Shown: positions 49,575 to 58,400, counted from the stretch's first letter. The stretch is DNA of 64,000 nt from Virgibacillus_N oceani_A (GCA_041521345.1 JBGOHB010000002.1); one strand, 5' to 3'. Notes: generated by a model from the letters alone, not told the origin. Translations and numbers: made by a program.

Positions 49575-49802
49575 TTAATTCCTCTCTCCTTCATATTGAA
49601 AAACATCGTGTAAATCTACGCCAAAAAAGATTGCCAGATCAAATGCTAATTTTAAAGATGGATTATATCTGTTTTTTTCCAATGAAATAATCGTTTGGCG
49701 ACTTACACCCACGCCATCCGCTACTTCCTTTTGTGATAAATTGCGTTCAGCACGAAGAACTGTGATGCGGTTTTTAAGTGTACCTTTTTCACTCGACGGC
49801 AA
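49575..49802 (-). CDS. YozG-like HTH transcriptional regulator
   Basis: A 75-residue HTH protein with SRQTIISLEKNRYNPSLKLA then FDLAIFFGVDLHDVF, the pattern of the YozG/HTH_3 family. I place the start at TTG 49802, 8 bases after GGGAGG, rather than at the ATG 29 codons earlier whose frame crosses the promoter region. A perfect palindrome, CCTTGTTAACAAGG, lies just upstream and may be its operator. Confidence 0.78.
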   Translation of the reverse strand: MPSSEKGTLKNRITVLRAERNLSQKEVADGVGVSRQTIISLEKNRYNPSLKLAFDLAIFFGVDLHDVFQYEGERN

Positions 49803-49814
49803 CTGAATAACCTC

Positions 49815-49828
49815 CCTTGTTAACAAGG
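49815..49828. promoter_or_regulatory. Perfect palindrome before the YozG-like gene
   Basis: CCTTGTTAACAAGG, 14 bases, a perfect dyad 13 bases before the TTG start, partly overlapping the ribosome site. TTGACT at 49848-49853 on the minus strand lies upstream, so binding would block this operon. Likely autoregulatory operator. Confidence 0.45.
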
Positions 49829-50045
49829 TAATATATTTTTTACTATAAGTCAACTTTTTTTTACATTTAGTTAAAAATATATTACTCACCTATCCTATTT
49901 CAATCTAATGAGTTTCAGTTCCCGATTTTGCCGCCATTTCACTTTTCATTTTTTGAAAAAATATGTACGATAGAAGGAGATGAAATATTTTTGCAGCAAA
50001 TTAGCAAGATTATAGTAGTTGCAGAATTTCGGGGAGGAAATAAGT

Positions 50046-50234
50046 ATGGAAAGAACTTATGCATTAACGGTTTTCGATCAATCAGGGGGAAAATTGCTGG
50101 ATGAGTCTTTCACGGCGAAAAATGATGATGAAGCAAAAGAAATTGGTCAAACCCGGCTGGAAGAAGAAGAATACAGCGAACGAACTCACCGCTGTGTGTC
50201 ACCGGAAGCTAAATTGATTTTATTTCACAGATAA
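50046..50234 (+). CDS. yhzD: Small protein YhzD
   Basis: A 62-residue protein (MERTYALTVFDQSGGKLLDE ... RTHRCVSPEAKLILFHR) matching YhzD of Bacillus. The ending is the most conserved part. No enzymatic motif; role unknown. Start ATG 50046 with GGGGAGGAAA 8 bases upstream. It ends in a terminator before the tandem array. Confidence 0.82.
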   Translation: MERTYALTVFDQSGGKLLDESFTAKNDDEAKEIGQTRLEEEEYSERTHRCVSPEAKLILFHR

Positions 50235-50257
50235 GTGATTGGATAAAATTGCCCCAG

Positions 50258-50297
50258 AGTCACAGAGAGATGATACGCATTCTCTGTGATTTTTTGG
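50258..50297 (+). terminator. Terminator after yhzD
   Basis: AGTCACAGAGA / TCTCTGTGATT stem around a 12-base loop, then TTTTTTGG. Confidence 0.8.
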
Positions 50298-50376
50298 TAA
50301 GCTCGAAAGGATTAGAGTCATTCTATTCAGCTGGTTAGATCGATTTTGATGAGCTGAAAGATAATAAGGCGTGCTC

Positions 50377-51001
50377 TATCTGATATTTGGAGCAGGTTTC
50401 AGCTCCGTACAGGGTCTTAGAGGTTGTCTATCTGACATTTGGAGCAGGTTTCAGTTCCGTACGGGCTCTTAGAGGCTGTCTATCTGACATTGGGAGCAGG
50501 TTTCAGTTCCGTGCGGGCTCTTAGAGGTTGTCTATCTGACATTTGGAGCAGGTTTCAGTTCCTTGCGGGCTAATAGAAGTTGTCTATCTGACATTTGGAG
50601 CAGGTTTCAGTTCCGTGCTGGCTCTTAGAGGTTGTCTATCTGACATTTGGAGCAGGTTTCAGTTCCGTGCGGGCTCTTAGAGGTTGTCTATCTGACATTT
50701 GGAGCAGGTTTCAGTTCCTTGCGGGCTCTTAGAGGCTGTCTATCTGACATTTGGAGCAGGTTTCAGTTCTTTGCGGGCTCTTAGAGGTTGTCTATCTGAC
50801 ATTTGGAGTAGGTTTCAGTTCCGTGCTGGCTCTTAGAGGCTGTCTATCTGACATTTAGAGCAGGTTTCAGCTCCATGCGGGGCTCTTAGAGGTTGTCTAT
50901 CTGACATTTGGAGCAGGTTTCAGTTCCGTACGGGCTCTTAGAGGTTGTCTATCTGACATTTGGAGTAGGTTTCAGTTCCGTGCGGGCTCTTAAAACCTTG
51001 T
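50377..51001. repeat. Tandem array of twelve 52-bp repeats
   Basis: The word TATCTGACATTTGG starts at 50377 (variant), 50429, 50481, 50533, 50585, 50637, 50689, 50741, 50793, 50845, 50898 and 50950: steps of 52 throughout, with one step of 53 caused by an extra G near 50881. Each unit reads TATCTGACATTTGGAGCAGG, TTTCAGTTCCGTGCGGGC, TCTTAGAGGTTGTC. Units differ at a few positions (GTGCGG, TTGCGG, GTACGG, GTGCTG). GAGC / GCTC within a unit can form a weak hairpin. There is no ORF across the array. The final copy breaks off at about 51001. Confidence 0.95.
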
Positions 51002-51095
51002 ATGATTATTAAACTCTAACTCCGGAAGCAGCAGTATAAGAATCAAACTCTACAGTCCTAATTTTTCATCCTACTTATTAAGAGAGGTAATAAAC

Positions 51096-51641
51096 GTGTT
51101 CCAAAAACTATTTTCACGACTACATATGATCATAACCAGATTTTCTATATATTCCTTGCTGAAGTCCAGTGGAAATAAATTAAAGGATAGCAATACAAAT
51201 GCGAATATCGGCATCATCATGAAACAATACGAGGATAACCTTGTTCAATATCATAATCTGAATGAAGATTTAACAAGAGGCGATGTTACCGCCCAATCCA
51301 GGAATGGCCGACGACTGGTTTCCGCTTTTGACGCCAACCATGACAAAAGGGAAGAAGACAATTTCTACTTCCAAGTAGCAGATCATTGGGTAAAAGAATT
51401 CGGAAAAAACCTGCTCCAGGTCTCTTTACTATTCATTATCTTGTTTTTGATTTGGTATGCGGCAGGTTTATTCCTGCACCAGTATATAAGCGGAATTTTA
51501 GGTTCTATTTTTATACTGGGAATCATTCTGTTTCCTCTTTTAGGCTTTCTTTTTGCCAGTATTGGAAAAGGGGCAAAAAAATATATACTGATAGCTTTGC
51601 ATATTATATTCTTATTTGCAGGTGTCATGATCATTTTATAG
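51096..51641 (+). CDS. Membrane protein of unknown function, 181 aa
   Basis: A basic N-terminal part (residues 1-105, MFQKLFSRLHMIITRFSIYS ... FDANHDKREEDNFYFQVADH) is followed by three hydrophobic helices (about 112-135, 138-158, 160-181). No family recognised. GAGAGGTAATA precedes ATG 51096. First of four unrecognised genes in a row after the tandem array. Confidence 0.65.
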   Translation: MFQKLFSRLHMIITRFSIYSLLKSSGNKLKDSNTNANIGIIMKQYEDNLVQYHNLNEDLTRGDVTAQSRNGRRLVSAFDANHDKREEDNFYFQVADHWVKEFGKNLLQVSLLFIILFLIWYAAGLFLHQYISGILGSIFILGIILFPLLGFLFASIGKGAKKYILIALHIIFLFAGVMIIL

Positions 51642-51737
51642 ATTTATTCTTCTATTGGAAAAGAAGGATTCTAAGGTTTACTTATAGATGAATTATGTAA
51701 ATAACCGAGCTAAAGTATTTGCAGAGGAGGATATGCT

Positions 51738-52550
51738 TTGATCGCAGAAATGTACAAACGCCGGGAGAAAATGGGATATCTTTTTTTAGGATTTATTATA
51801 TTGATTATTCTTTGGTGGGTGCTATTCCAAACACCCGGAACCACATCAGAATGGTTGGAAATGCTGATTTTCCTCATGCCGCTCGGCTTAATTTTCGCAA
51901 TTATTATCATAAGCCGTTCTCACTACAATAGAGTAAAGAACATGAACATTCACAATTCGAAACAGGGTATACTTGACCTGAATAATGTGGTGATTAAAAA
52001 AGATGTATCTCTCACTCCAAGGTTACTTCTTTTCGAGAAAAACGGAAACTTTATTGGCATGGTAAAGCCACTGGATATTCCTTGGTGGATGTACCCTTTT
52101 CAATTTTTTTACGATGCTATACTCGAATTCCTTCCATTAACTTATGGATTTATATCATATGATGGGGAAATCCTATTTACATTCCGGAAAAAGGGTTGGC
52201 TAAAACGGACGAAATTAACCATCTTTAACCAGGAGAAAAAGCAAATTGGCAAATACATACAGGAAGAACTAAAGTCTCTATTTCAGATAAAGGGCGAATT
52301 GTTCAATGAAAAGGAAGAGCAGATTCTTTCTATTAAAGCATCCGGTATTTCCGGAAGTTTCAGCTGGGACGATGAAGAAGGTAATCAATGGGCTTACTTT
52401 TACAACGGAAAATTTCCTCACGAATACACAAATATATTCAGAGATATACAAAATGATATTGTAGCACTGTCGGATGAACTTTCAAAACAGGATAAGATCC
52501 GGCTGATGTCGGTTATTGGGTATTTGTTTATGGTACGAGTGAAACAGTGA
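51738..52550 (+). CDS. Membrane-anchored protein, unknown family, 270 aa
   Basis: Two N-terminal helices (about 13-33 and 40-60) and a long soluble C-terminal domain with beta-rich character (GNFIGMVKPLDIPWWMYPFQ ... YDGEILFTFRKKG). The fold is perhaps LURP-one/scramblase-like, since the repeat of short strands with paired hydrophobics and FEKNGNFIGMV resembles it; this is a guess. The start is TTG 51738 with GAGGAGG 7 bases upstream; ATG 51750 is an alternative. Same strand as the previous gene, about 100 bases apart. Confidence 0.62.
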   Translation: MIAEMYKRREKMGYLFLGFIILIILWWVLFQTPGTTSEWLEMLIFLMPLGLIFAIIIISRSHYNRVKNMNIHNSKQGILDLNNVVIKKDVSLTPRLLLFEKNGNFIGMVKPLDIPWWMYPFQFFYDAILEFLPLTYGFISYDGEILFTFRKKGWLKRTKLTIFNQEKKQIGKYIQEELKSLFQIKGELFNEKEEQILSIKASGISGSFSWDDEEGNQWAYFYNGKFPHEYTNIFRDIQNDIVALSDELSKQDKIRLMSVIGYLFMVRVKQ

Positions 52551-52703
52551 AGCTGCTTTTTCAGGTATGAAACTTCCCGCAGTTTCCTCCATGTTAAACG
52601 CGCAGCTTTTAATCAGAAAGAATACATATGCCCATTATGGCATTTCTCAACTCAACTTCAAAAATGCGAACGTTAAGTTATATATATCAATTACCTTAAC
52701 GAA

Positions 52704-53073
52704 ATGAGGCTAAATATAAGAAAAGCTATCATTGGGTTAATTATAATGAGCTCATTGACGTTAATTATATTAATTTTTGTAAATGAGAATAATGCAGACC
52801 CAATCAATAATGATAAAAAATTATGGCAAGTGTGGAGAGTATAATCAAATTGTAGAATCCCAAATTCTTACGGATATTGGAAACACCCTTTATGAAGAAA
52901 AAAATTATTCATTTGGCATAGAATATGATGTTTTTTCTGATAAGCGTGTTAACGTAACTATTAAGATAGCCAACAAAAAAGTAACCGAAGATATTGATAA
53001 TGAAATACAACAAACAGCTAAAAAAGTTATGCAGAAAACAAATTTGATCCAGAATTATTTAGTATCACCGTAA
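52704..53073 (+). pseudogene. Frameshifted small lipoprotein-like or membrane gene
   Basis: ATG 52704 opens MRLNIRKAIIGLIIMSSLTL with a membrane segment and reads to a stop at 52844. The overlapping +1 frame continues YGKCGEYNQIVESQILTDIG, through FGIEYDVFSDKRVNVTIKI, to a stop at 53073. The frames cross at an A6 run near 52814, where one base is likely lost or gained. The joined product of about 120 residues would be an exported single-domain protein. Family unknown. Could also be a sequencing error. Confidence 0.5.
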
Positions 53074-53217
53074 CAAACTATTAAAATTAACTAAATAAAG
53101 AAATTAATTATTGGAGAAATACGCTGCGGGGAAGGAATTCAGTTGATACATATCGAATATAATACATAGGTGCAATTTATAAACCAACGAAATTTTCTTT
53201 CAGGCAAGGTGTGAACA

Positions 53218-54183
53218 ATGAAAAAAGAATCCTTCAGCAAAATTAAAACGTATTTGTTGATCATCATTTCTTTGGTGCTCATCATTACCGGCGTACAGCT
53301 TTATCAGAAAAACCAGGAAAGCCAGCGTCAATACGAATCATTTTTGAACCAGTTTTATTTTAAACTAGAGTCAGCAATGAGTTCTTTAGATACCGTTTTA
53401 GAACAGGAATTGGAAGGTAACAACTTGGCGCGGGCCCTGCTGCAGATTGATCAGAGTCTGGAACAAGCAGACCTTATACTGAATGCAGGCAGCCGTTTTG
53501 TTGATCGTGAGATCTACGGTCATACACTCCTGTTTTCAAATCACCCAATAAATCAATTTGCAGAAAATAATACGTTAGCCGAGGAAGAACTGCAATACCT
53601 GGAAAATTTGAAAAAAGACTTGGAAACCATCCAGACGGGTTTGTACTCGGATGAAACCGGCCAGGAAAATCCCAACCTGAACGCCCGTCAATTTAACGAT
53701 GTCATAAGAGGATCAGGACTGGAATCAGGCTTTCTAACGGAGCATAAATCTATACCTGTCCCCTTCCAAGTGATTGAACCAGAGCAAGCACCAGAACGCA
53801 TACAGAAATGGCTGGAGAAAAATGAATCAGTCGAACAGAGTAAAGCGTTCCTTGTCGATGGCAAAACATATGTATTGGCTATATCCGGTTACGGAGAAGA
53901 TGGATTAAACCAAGTGGAAATAACTGACATGGTGCTAAAACGAGGCGGGATTGATGTTACCCATCAAATTGTACAAAGTGATGATGCCAAACAGGAAGAC
54001 GCGGTGGCAATCGCCGAATTGGAAGAGATGGAGCGATCTTTTCAGTTTACTACATCTGTGGAAATTGAGGAAGAGTTTGAAAGCACAGGGAGAAGTAATA
54101 CAGCGCAAGCCGGTGCCGAAGCTTTCGTTGAGTTGGTACCACCTGAAAAATTGTCGGAAGATGGTCAGATAGTGGATGAGTAA
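53218..54183 (+). CDS. Membrane-anchored extracytoplasmic protein, unknown
   Basis: A 321-residue protein with an N-terminal anchor (residues 11-30), a helical stretch (31-140, coiled-coil character) and a C-terminal domain of about 100 residues in which KAFLVDGKTYVLAISGYGED resembles a PrcB or protease-inhibitor-like motif, followed by a disordered acidic tail. No catalytic motif. The start ATG 53218 has AAGGTGTG upstream. Last gene of the unrecognised cluster, followed by a hairpin. Confidence 0.65.
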   Translation: MKKESFSKIKTYLLIIISLVLIITGVQLYQKNQESQRQYESFLNQFYFKLESAMSSLDTVLEQELEGNNLARALLQIDQSLEQADLILNAGSRFVDREIYGHTLLFSNHPINQFAENNTLAEEELQYLENLKKDLETIQTGLYSDETGQENPNLNARQFNDVIRGSGLESGFLTEHKSIPVPFQVIEPEQAPERIQKWLEKNESVEQSKAFLVDGKTYVLAISGYGEDGLNQVEITDMVLKRGGIDVTHQIVQSDDAKQEDAVAIAELEEMERSFQFTTSVEIEEEFESTGRSNTAQAGAEAFVELVPPEKLSEDGQIVDE

Positions 54184-54293
54184 ATATTAAAAATTTACCA
54201 GATCCGTTGTTTTCAATTCCCCCTGCTAAATAAGCAATTACAGGCATATAATGTTTGTGTGAATTTTATTAACCAATCAATTAATCAACCAAT

Positions 54294-54337
54294 CAGCGGA
54301 TTGAGGATGAAATTTCCTCTTTCCGCTGGTTTACTTT
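54294..54337 (+). terminator. Hairpin after the unknown cluster
   Basis: CAGCGGA ... TCCGCTGG outer stem and GAGGA / TCCTC inner stem, then TTTACTTTT. Confidence 0.55.
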
Positions 54338-54433
54338 TACGTTTGTCACGTTTTCAACTCACACTAAGTACAATCATAAACAATATACCTGATACCATTC
54401 GCCCCTTGCTAACTCTTAAATCACTTCTCACAC

Positions 54434-55204
54434 TTACTTCCCTTTAAATACCGGCTTCCTCTTCTCAAGAAAAGCCGCAACCCCTTCTTTATGATCTCCC
54501 GTGCCACGAAGATCCCACTGAGCTTGTTGTTCTTCTTCCAGATAGTAGATTAATTCTTTTTCTTTTGCAGCATGATAGATCTGCTTTGTTTTCAGCATAG
54601 CTATAATTGGAGTAGTCAACAGCTTGTTTGCAAATCCTTGCGCATGCTCAATAACTTTGTCATCTGTTGTCATATCCACAAGCCCCATTTGTTTTGCTTT
54701 TGTAGCTTCCATCTGCTTCAAGCCCCAAATAAATTCTTTTGCTTTTTGCGTGCCAATGCGCTCTTGCAGCCAGAAATGGCCACCGCCATCAGGTGCTAAA
54801 CCGATTCCAATAAACAGCATACCAAGCTTGGCTTCATTTTTGGCAATGACGTAATCTGCAGTCAGTGCCAGGCTAAGGCCGAGACCCACTGCAGAACCCT
54901 GGATTGCTGAAACAACAATCTTAGGCATCATATACAGTTTCCGTACAATTTTTTCAATGGTCTTCATCACCTGATCGAAGAATTCTTTTTCTGAAAAGTC
55001 CTTCATCATGGAAATGTCTCCACCTGCACAAAAAGCATTCCCCTCACCAGAAAGGATTAAGATCTTATCTTCGTTTTTATCAGCTTCTTCTACCGCTCCC
55101 AGCAACTCCTCCAGCATTTCTTTATTCAATGCATTATACCGTTCGGGGCGGTTAAAATGTATGTACGAAATATTATCTTTACTTTCATATGTTACTAAAC
55201 TCAT
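54434..55204 (-). CDS. yhaR: Enoyl-CoA hydratase/isomerase family protein YhaR
   Basis: A 256-residue crotonase-fold protein. The oxyanion-hole segments are NAFCAGGDISMM and SAIQGSAVGLGLSL; the acidic catalytic region is APDGGGHFWL. It acts on acyl-CoA substrates; the specific reaction is not known. B. subtilis has yhaR in this neighbourhood. ATG 55204, GGGGGACTAG upstream. Apart from its neighbours by long gaps, so monocistronic. Confidence 0.88.
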   Translation of the reverse strand: MSLVTYESKDNISYIHFNRPERYNALNKEMLEELLGAVEEADKNEDKILILSGEGNAFCAGGDISMMKDFSEKEFFDQVMKTIEKIVRKLYMMPKIVVSAIQGSAVGLGLSLALTADYVIAKNEAKLGMLFIGIGLAPDGGGHFWLQERIGTQKAKEFIWGLKQMEATKAKQMGLVDMTTDDKVIEHAQGFANKLLTTPIIAMLKTKQIYHAAKEKELIYYLEEEQQAQWDLRGTGDHKEGVAAFLEKRKPVFKGK

Positions 55205-55764
55205 ATCTAGTCCCCCTATTAATATTACTTATTTACATTATTCGACATTTAGCACGAAATTCCTGCTTTAAATTCGAAGTCCACAGTTTTCCTGCCTGTT
55301 AAAGACAAAGATCTATGAACTCGTAGTAATAATATTTATATTTTCAGTTTCTTTGATATAAAAAAGAAACACTCTCCAACGAGGTATGCTCCTTTCAATA
55401 TATCTGAATAAAAGTGTTACTTCTACATATCCCTCGGTATTTCGCTAACTTTACGCTCTGCCAGTCCAGTGATATCTGCCACAGATTCAACTCCTATGCC
55501 TCTTTCCAGCAGGCGGAGGACTTAACGGGGAGTAATTCTAATGAAAATATATCAGAATTAACAAATACAAACAAATGTTTTCATTTAAAATTTTTTTATC
55601 ATGTTTTCTAGCATGAAAGACATTTGCATTGATTACCAAAAAAACCAAAATAAAAAGGACTTAGATGAAATCTAAGCCTTGTTAACAGCAACTTGCTGTA
55701 TAATTGGAATAAAAACCAATAAAACCCGCAGTTCCTTCCCTGCGAGTCTATATGTAAACACTAT
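55205..55764. other. Intergenic stretch without recognised gene
   Basis: Between yhaR and yheA. It carries the yheA terminator (55655-55690, minus strand: AAGGCTTAGATTTCATCTAAGTCCT then TTTTT). The remainder is AT-rich, with no frame preceded by a ribosome site. Confidence 0.5.
55655..55690 (-). terminator. Terminator after yheA
   Basis: GGCTTAGATTTCATCTAAGTCC hairpin followed by TTTTTATTTT on the minus strand. Confidence 0.75.
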
Positions 55765-56121
55765 TTAATTGTTCTGTTCATCCGTTCCGTACAATTCCTC
55801 CAGCGGTTTTGTGATAATACGGCTCACATCATTAATAACCATGTTCAGACGCTGTTCTTCTTCCATCAATTTGGAAATATCCTCATGCTGCTGTACCAGC
55901 TCTACAACCTGCCTGGCTTGTTCCACTTCTTCCTCTGGAATATCTTCGCCTTGCATTTGTTTTTCCTGCAGTTCCATTTGGACATTGCGAAAACGGTCAA
56001 ACATTTGCTTTGCCTCCGGATCATTCATCACCGCATCGAATGCTGATTTTAAATTAGCAAATTCATCGCTCTCTCGGATTGCTTTTTCCAAATCATATGC
56101 ACTATCATAAATATTAGGCAT
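55765..56121 (-). CDS. yheA: YlbF/YmcA-family protein YheA
   Basis: A 118-residue all-helical protein (LEKAIRESDEFANLKSAFDA ... MFDRFRNVQMELQEKQMQGE) of the YheA/YlbF/YmcA group (DUF964). The related YlbF and YmcA form, with YaaT, a complex that helps RNase Y in competence, sporulation and biofilm control; the role of YheA itself is not established. ATG 56121 with GGAGGAGGATT upstream. Confidence 0.88.
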   Translation of the reverse strand: MPNIYDSAYDLEKAIRESDEFANLKSAFDAVMNDPEAKQMFDRFRNVQMELQEKQMQGEDIPEEEVEQARQVVELVQQHEDISKLMEEEQRLNMVINDVSRIITKPLEELYGTDEQNN

Positions 56122-56259
56122 ATATATAATCCTCCTCCGAATTACAACTTTAGTACCTATTCACTATAACAAACTGAGGATGCCATGTATAGCAAGAAGA
56201 GAAAATCAATTTTTTCCGTTTTTCTACAAGTTAATTGCTCAAAGAAAAGAGGTTCTTAT

Positions 56260-57156
56260 ATGATCAATCATCTTCAAAATATTTTCCCTTCCCTGATAAG
56301 CTATGATGAAAAAACGTCAGACATGTCTGATGCCTATCAATGGTTTGTTACTGACAAGGAGGAAGTTATCGGGATTAAAGAAAATGAATTAACGCCAAAA
56401 GACGTGAAACTGCTTACGGCATTTTTGTCTCCTTATAACAGCAGACTGCCGGTTCAAACGAAAACAGAAAAGCAATGGCTGGAAATCCTGTATGATCCCA
56501 ACTGCCAACCATTTATATCAAAAAAACAAAAACCATTTCGTTTTGTTCATTTTTCCATCAAGAAAAACCAGATCTCCGCTCATGCTTTTAAGGCGGCAAT
56601 TCATGAATTATTTACTGCAACTGTTCCGATTTTATGGGAAAACGAGCATGAAGGTATTATAGTGGAAGAGTTAACAACATCAGACGAACGCATTTCCTAT
56701 GAGCAGATTATCGATATCTTAATGAGTGACCTGTCCGGTACTATTCATTTTTATGTCGGTCCCTATCTGACTGATCTGCAAAAAATAAAGGATTACTATG
56801 CCACCATTATTCTGGGTGCAAAAAGTGTTTTTTCCTACACGGATAAATCAGTAGTTACTTATGTGGAAGCAGCCCCTTACATATTGATAAACCAGGCTGA
56901 AAACAGTTTCAAAGATTTACTGACTGCAACTGTATTACAAGAATTTGCAGATGAAGAGGATCTTCTGCACACTCTGTATACATTTCTCCGGTGCAATTTA
57001 AACGTCACGCTGACTGCCAAGGAATTATATATGCACCGGAACAGCCTTCAATATAGATTGGACAAATTTTATGAACAAACCGGGATTGAAATCAGGGAAT
57101 TTGATCAAGCAATCACCGTATATTTAGCACTACTGGCCAAAATGCACAAAGAATAG
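56260..57156 (+). CDS. PucR/CdaR-type transcriptional regulator
   Basis: A 298-residue protein whose C-terminal HTH (LTAKELYMHRNSLQYRLDKF ... DQAITVYLALL, about 250-295) is the PucR C-terminal HTH. The N-terminal 240 residues form the usual GGDEF-like or sugar-diacid-sensing middle region without known ligand. The start ATG 56260 has AAGAGG 8 bases upstream; the longest frame starting at 56185 has no site. It lies directly upstream of the MsmX-type ATPase in the same direction, so it probably regulates carbohydrate uptake. Terminator overlaps the end of the gene. Confidence 0.8.
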   Translation: MINHLQNIFPSLISYDEKTSDMSDAYQWFVTDKEEVIGIKENELTPKDVKLLTAFLSPYNSRLPVQTKTEKQWLEILYDPNCQPFISKKQKPFRFVHFSIKKNQISAHAFKAAIHELFTATVPILWENEHEGIIVEELTTSDERISYEQIIDILMSDLSGTIHFYVGPYLTDLQKIKDYYATIILGAKSVFSYTDKSVVTYVEAAPYILINQAENSFKDLLTATVLQEFADEEDLLHTLYTFLRCNLNVTLTAKELYMHRNSLQYRLDKFYEQTGIEIREFDQAITVYLALLAKMHKE

Positions 57157-57176
57157 CTTAAGCTTTGTGCATGTTT
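57141..57176 (+). terminator. Terminator overlapping the end of the regulator gene
   Basis: AATGCACAAAG / CTTTGTGCATGTTT: the 5' arm encodes the last codons (AKMHKE), so the coding end doubles as stem. Confidence 0.65.
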
Positions 57177-57241
57177 ACCATATTCATGGATCCCCTACTT
57201 CTATACAATGAATGTAACACACAAAGAGATGGGGGAAAAGA

Positions 57242-58339
57242 ATGGCTGAATTACGATTGGAAAATATTAAGAAAATGTATGACAAAGACGTACTTGCAGT
57301 GGATGATTTCAACTTACATATTCAGGATAAGGAATTTATCGTATTTGTCGGTCCCTCCGGCTGTGGGAAATCCACCACACTCAGAATGATTGCCGGTCTG
57401 GAGGAAATCACAGAAGGCGAATTCCTTATTGATGATAAAAAAATGAACCAGGTGGCGCCAAAAGACCGGGACATTGCGATGGTCTTCCAGAACTACGCAC
57501 TTTATCCACATATGAACGTGTATGATAATATGGCATTTGGACTGAAGCTGCGCAAATTTAAAAAAGCGGAAATTAAAGAACGAGTGGATAACGCAGCAGA
57601 AATTTTAGGATTAAAAGATTATCTCGACCGTAAACCAAAAGCACTTTCCGGCGGGCAGCGCCAACGTGTTGCTTTGGGAAGAGCCATCGTTCGTGATGCG
57701 AAGGTATTCTTAATGGATGAGCCTTTATCCAACCTGGATGCAAAATTGCGTGTGCAGATGCGCGCGGAAATTCAGAAGCTTCACCAGCGTTTGCAGACAA
57801 CAACGATCTATGTAACACATGACCAGACGGAAGCAATGACAATGGCCACCAGACTTGTCGTCATGAAGGACGGTCTTATCCAGCAGGTTGGTGCACCGAA
57901 AGAAGTATACGACGAGCCGGAAAATGTATTTGTCGGCGGATTTATTGGATCTCCATCCATGAACTTTTTCTCAGGCAAGCTGACTGATGGAGTGTTTGAT
58001 TTAGGGAATGTGAAAATTAAAGTTCCTGATGACAAATTGAAAATATTAAAAGAGCAAAATTATCCTGGGAGAGATCTTATTTTAGGTATTCGCCCTGAGG
58101 ATATTCATGATGATACCGACTTTCTCGAAGCCAATCCGCAGTCAACCCTAACTGCAACTATTGAAGTAGCTGAATTAATGGGAGCAGAATCCTATCTCTA
58201 TTCCAAAATAGATGAACAGGATTTTGTAGCCAGAGTGGATTCCCGCACGGACGTTTCCGGAGGCAAAAAAGTAAATCTGGCATTTGATATGACAAATGCG
58301 CATTTCTTTGATGCAGATACGGAGGAGCGGATTAGATAG
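57242..58339 (+). CDS. msmX: Shared sugar-importer ATPase (MsmX/UgpC-like)
   Basis: A 365-residue ATPase of the MalK/MsmX/UgpC group. Walker A GPSGCGKST, signature LSGGQRQRVALGRAI, Walker B VFLMDEPLSNLDAKL and switch His in YVTHDQTEAMT are intact, and the C-terminal TOBE part (about 240-360) has GIRPEDIHDD. Such ATPases serve several separate sugar permeases. Start ATG 57242 with AGATGGGGGAAAAG. Flanked by a PucR-type regulator and two terminators, so it is a stand-alone unit. Confidence 0.9.
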   Translation: MAELRLENIKKMYDKDVLAVDDFNLHIQDKEFIVFVGPSGCGKSTTLRMIAGLEEITEGEFLIDDKKMNQVAPKDRDIAMVFQNYALYPHMNVYDNMAFGLKLRKFKKAEIKERVDNAAEILGLKDYLDRKPKALSGGQRQRVALGRAIVRDAKVFLMDEPLSNLDAKLRVQMRAEIQKLHQRLQTTTIYVTHDQTEAMTMATRLVVMKDGLIQQVGAPKEVYDEPENVFVGGFIGSPSMNFFSGKLTDGVFDLGNVKIKVPDDKLKILKEQNYPGRDLILGIRPEDIHDDTDFLEANPQSTLTATIEVAELMGAESYLYSKIDEQDFVARVDSRTDVSGGKKVNLAFDMTNAHFFDADTEERIR

Positions 58340-58361
58340 TTAAAATAAAAAGATGCAAAAA

Positions 58362-58400
58362 AATAATCCACCCCTGAGTTGAAGGCTCTGGTGGATTATT
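58362..58400 (+). terminator. Terminator after msmX
   Basis: AAATAATCCACC / GGTGGATTATT stem around an 16-base loop. Confidence 0.75.

Noticed and set aside
50377..51001. CRISPR array
   Set aside because: Units are identical end to end with no unique spacers, the 52-bp unit has only a weak dyad, and no cas genes are present.
55205..55764. T-box or other riboswitch in the yhaR-yheA gap
   Set aside because: No T-box core motif, specifier stem or ordered hairpins found; only a plain terminator.
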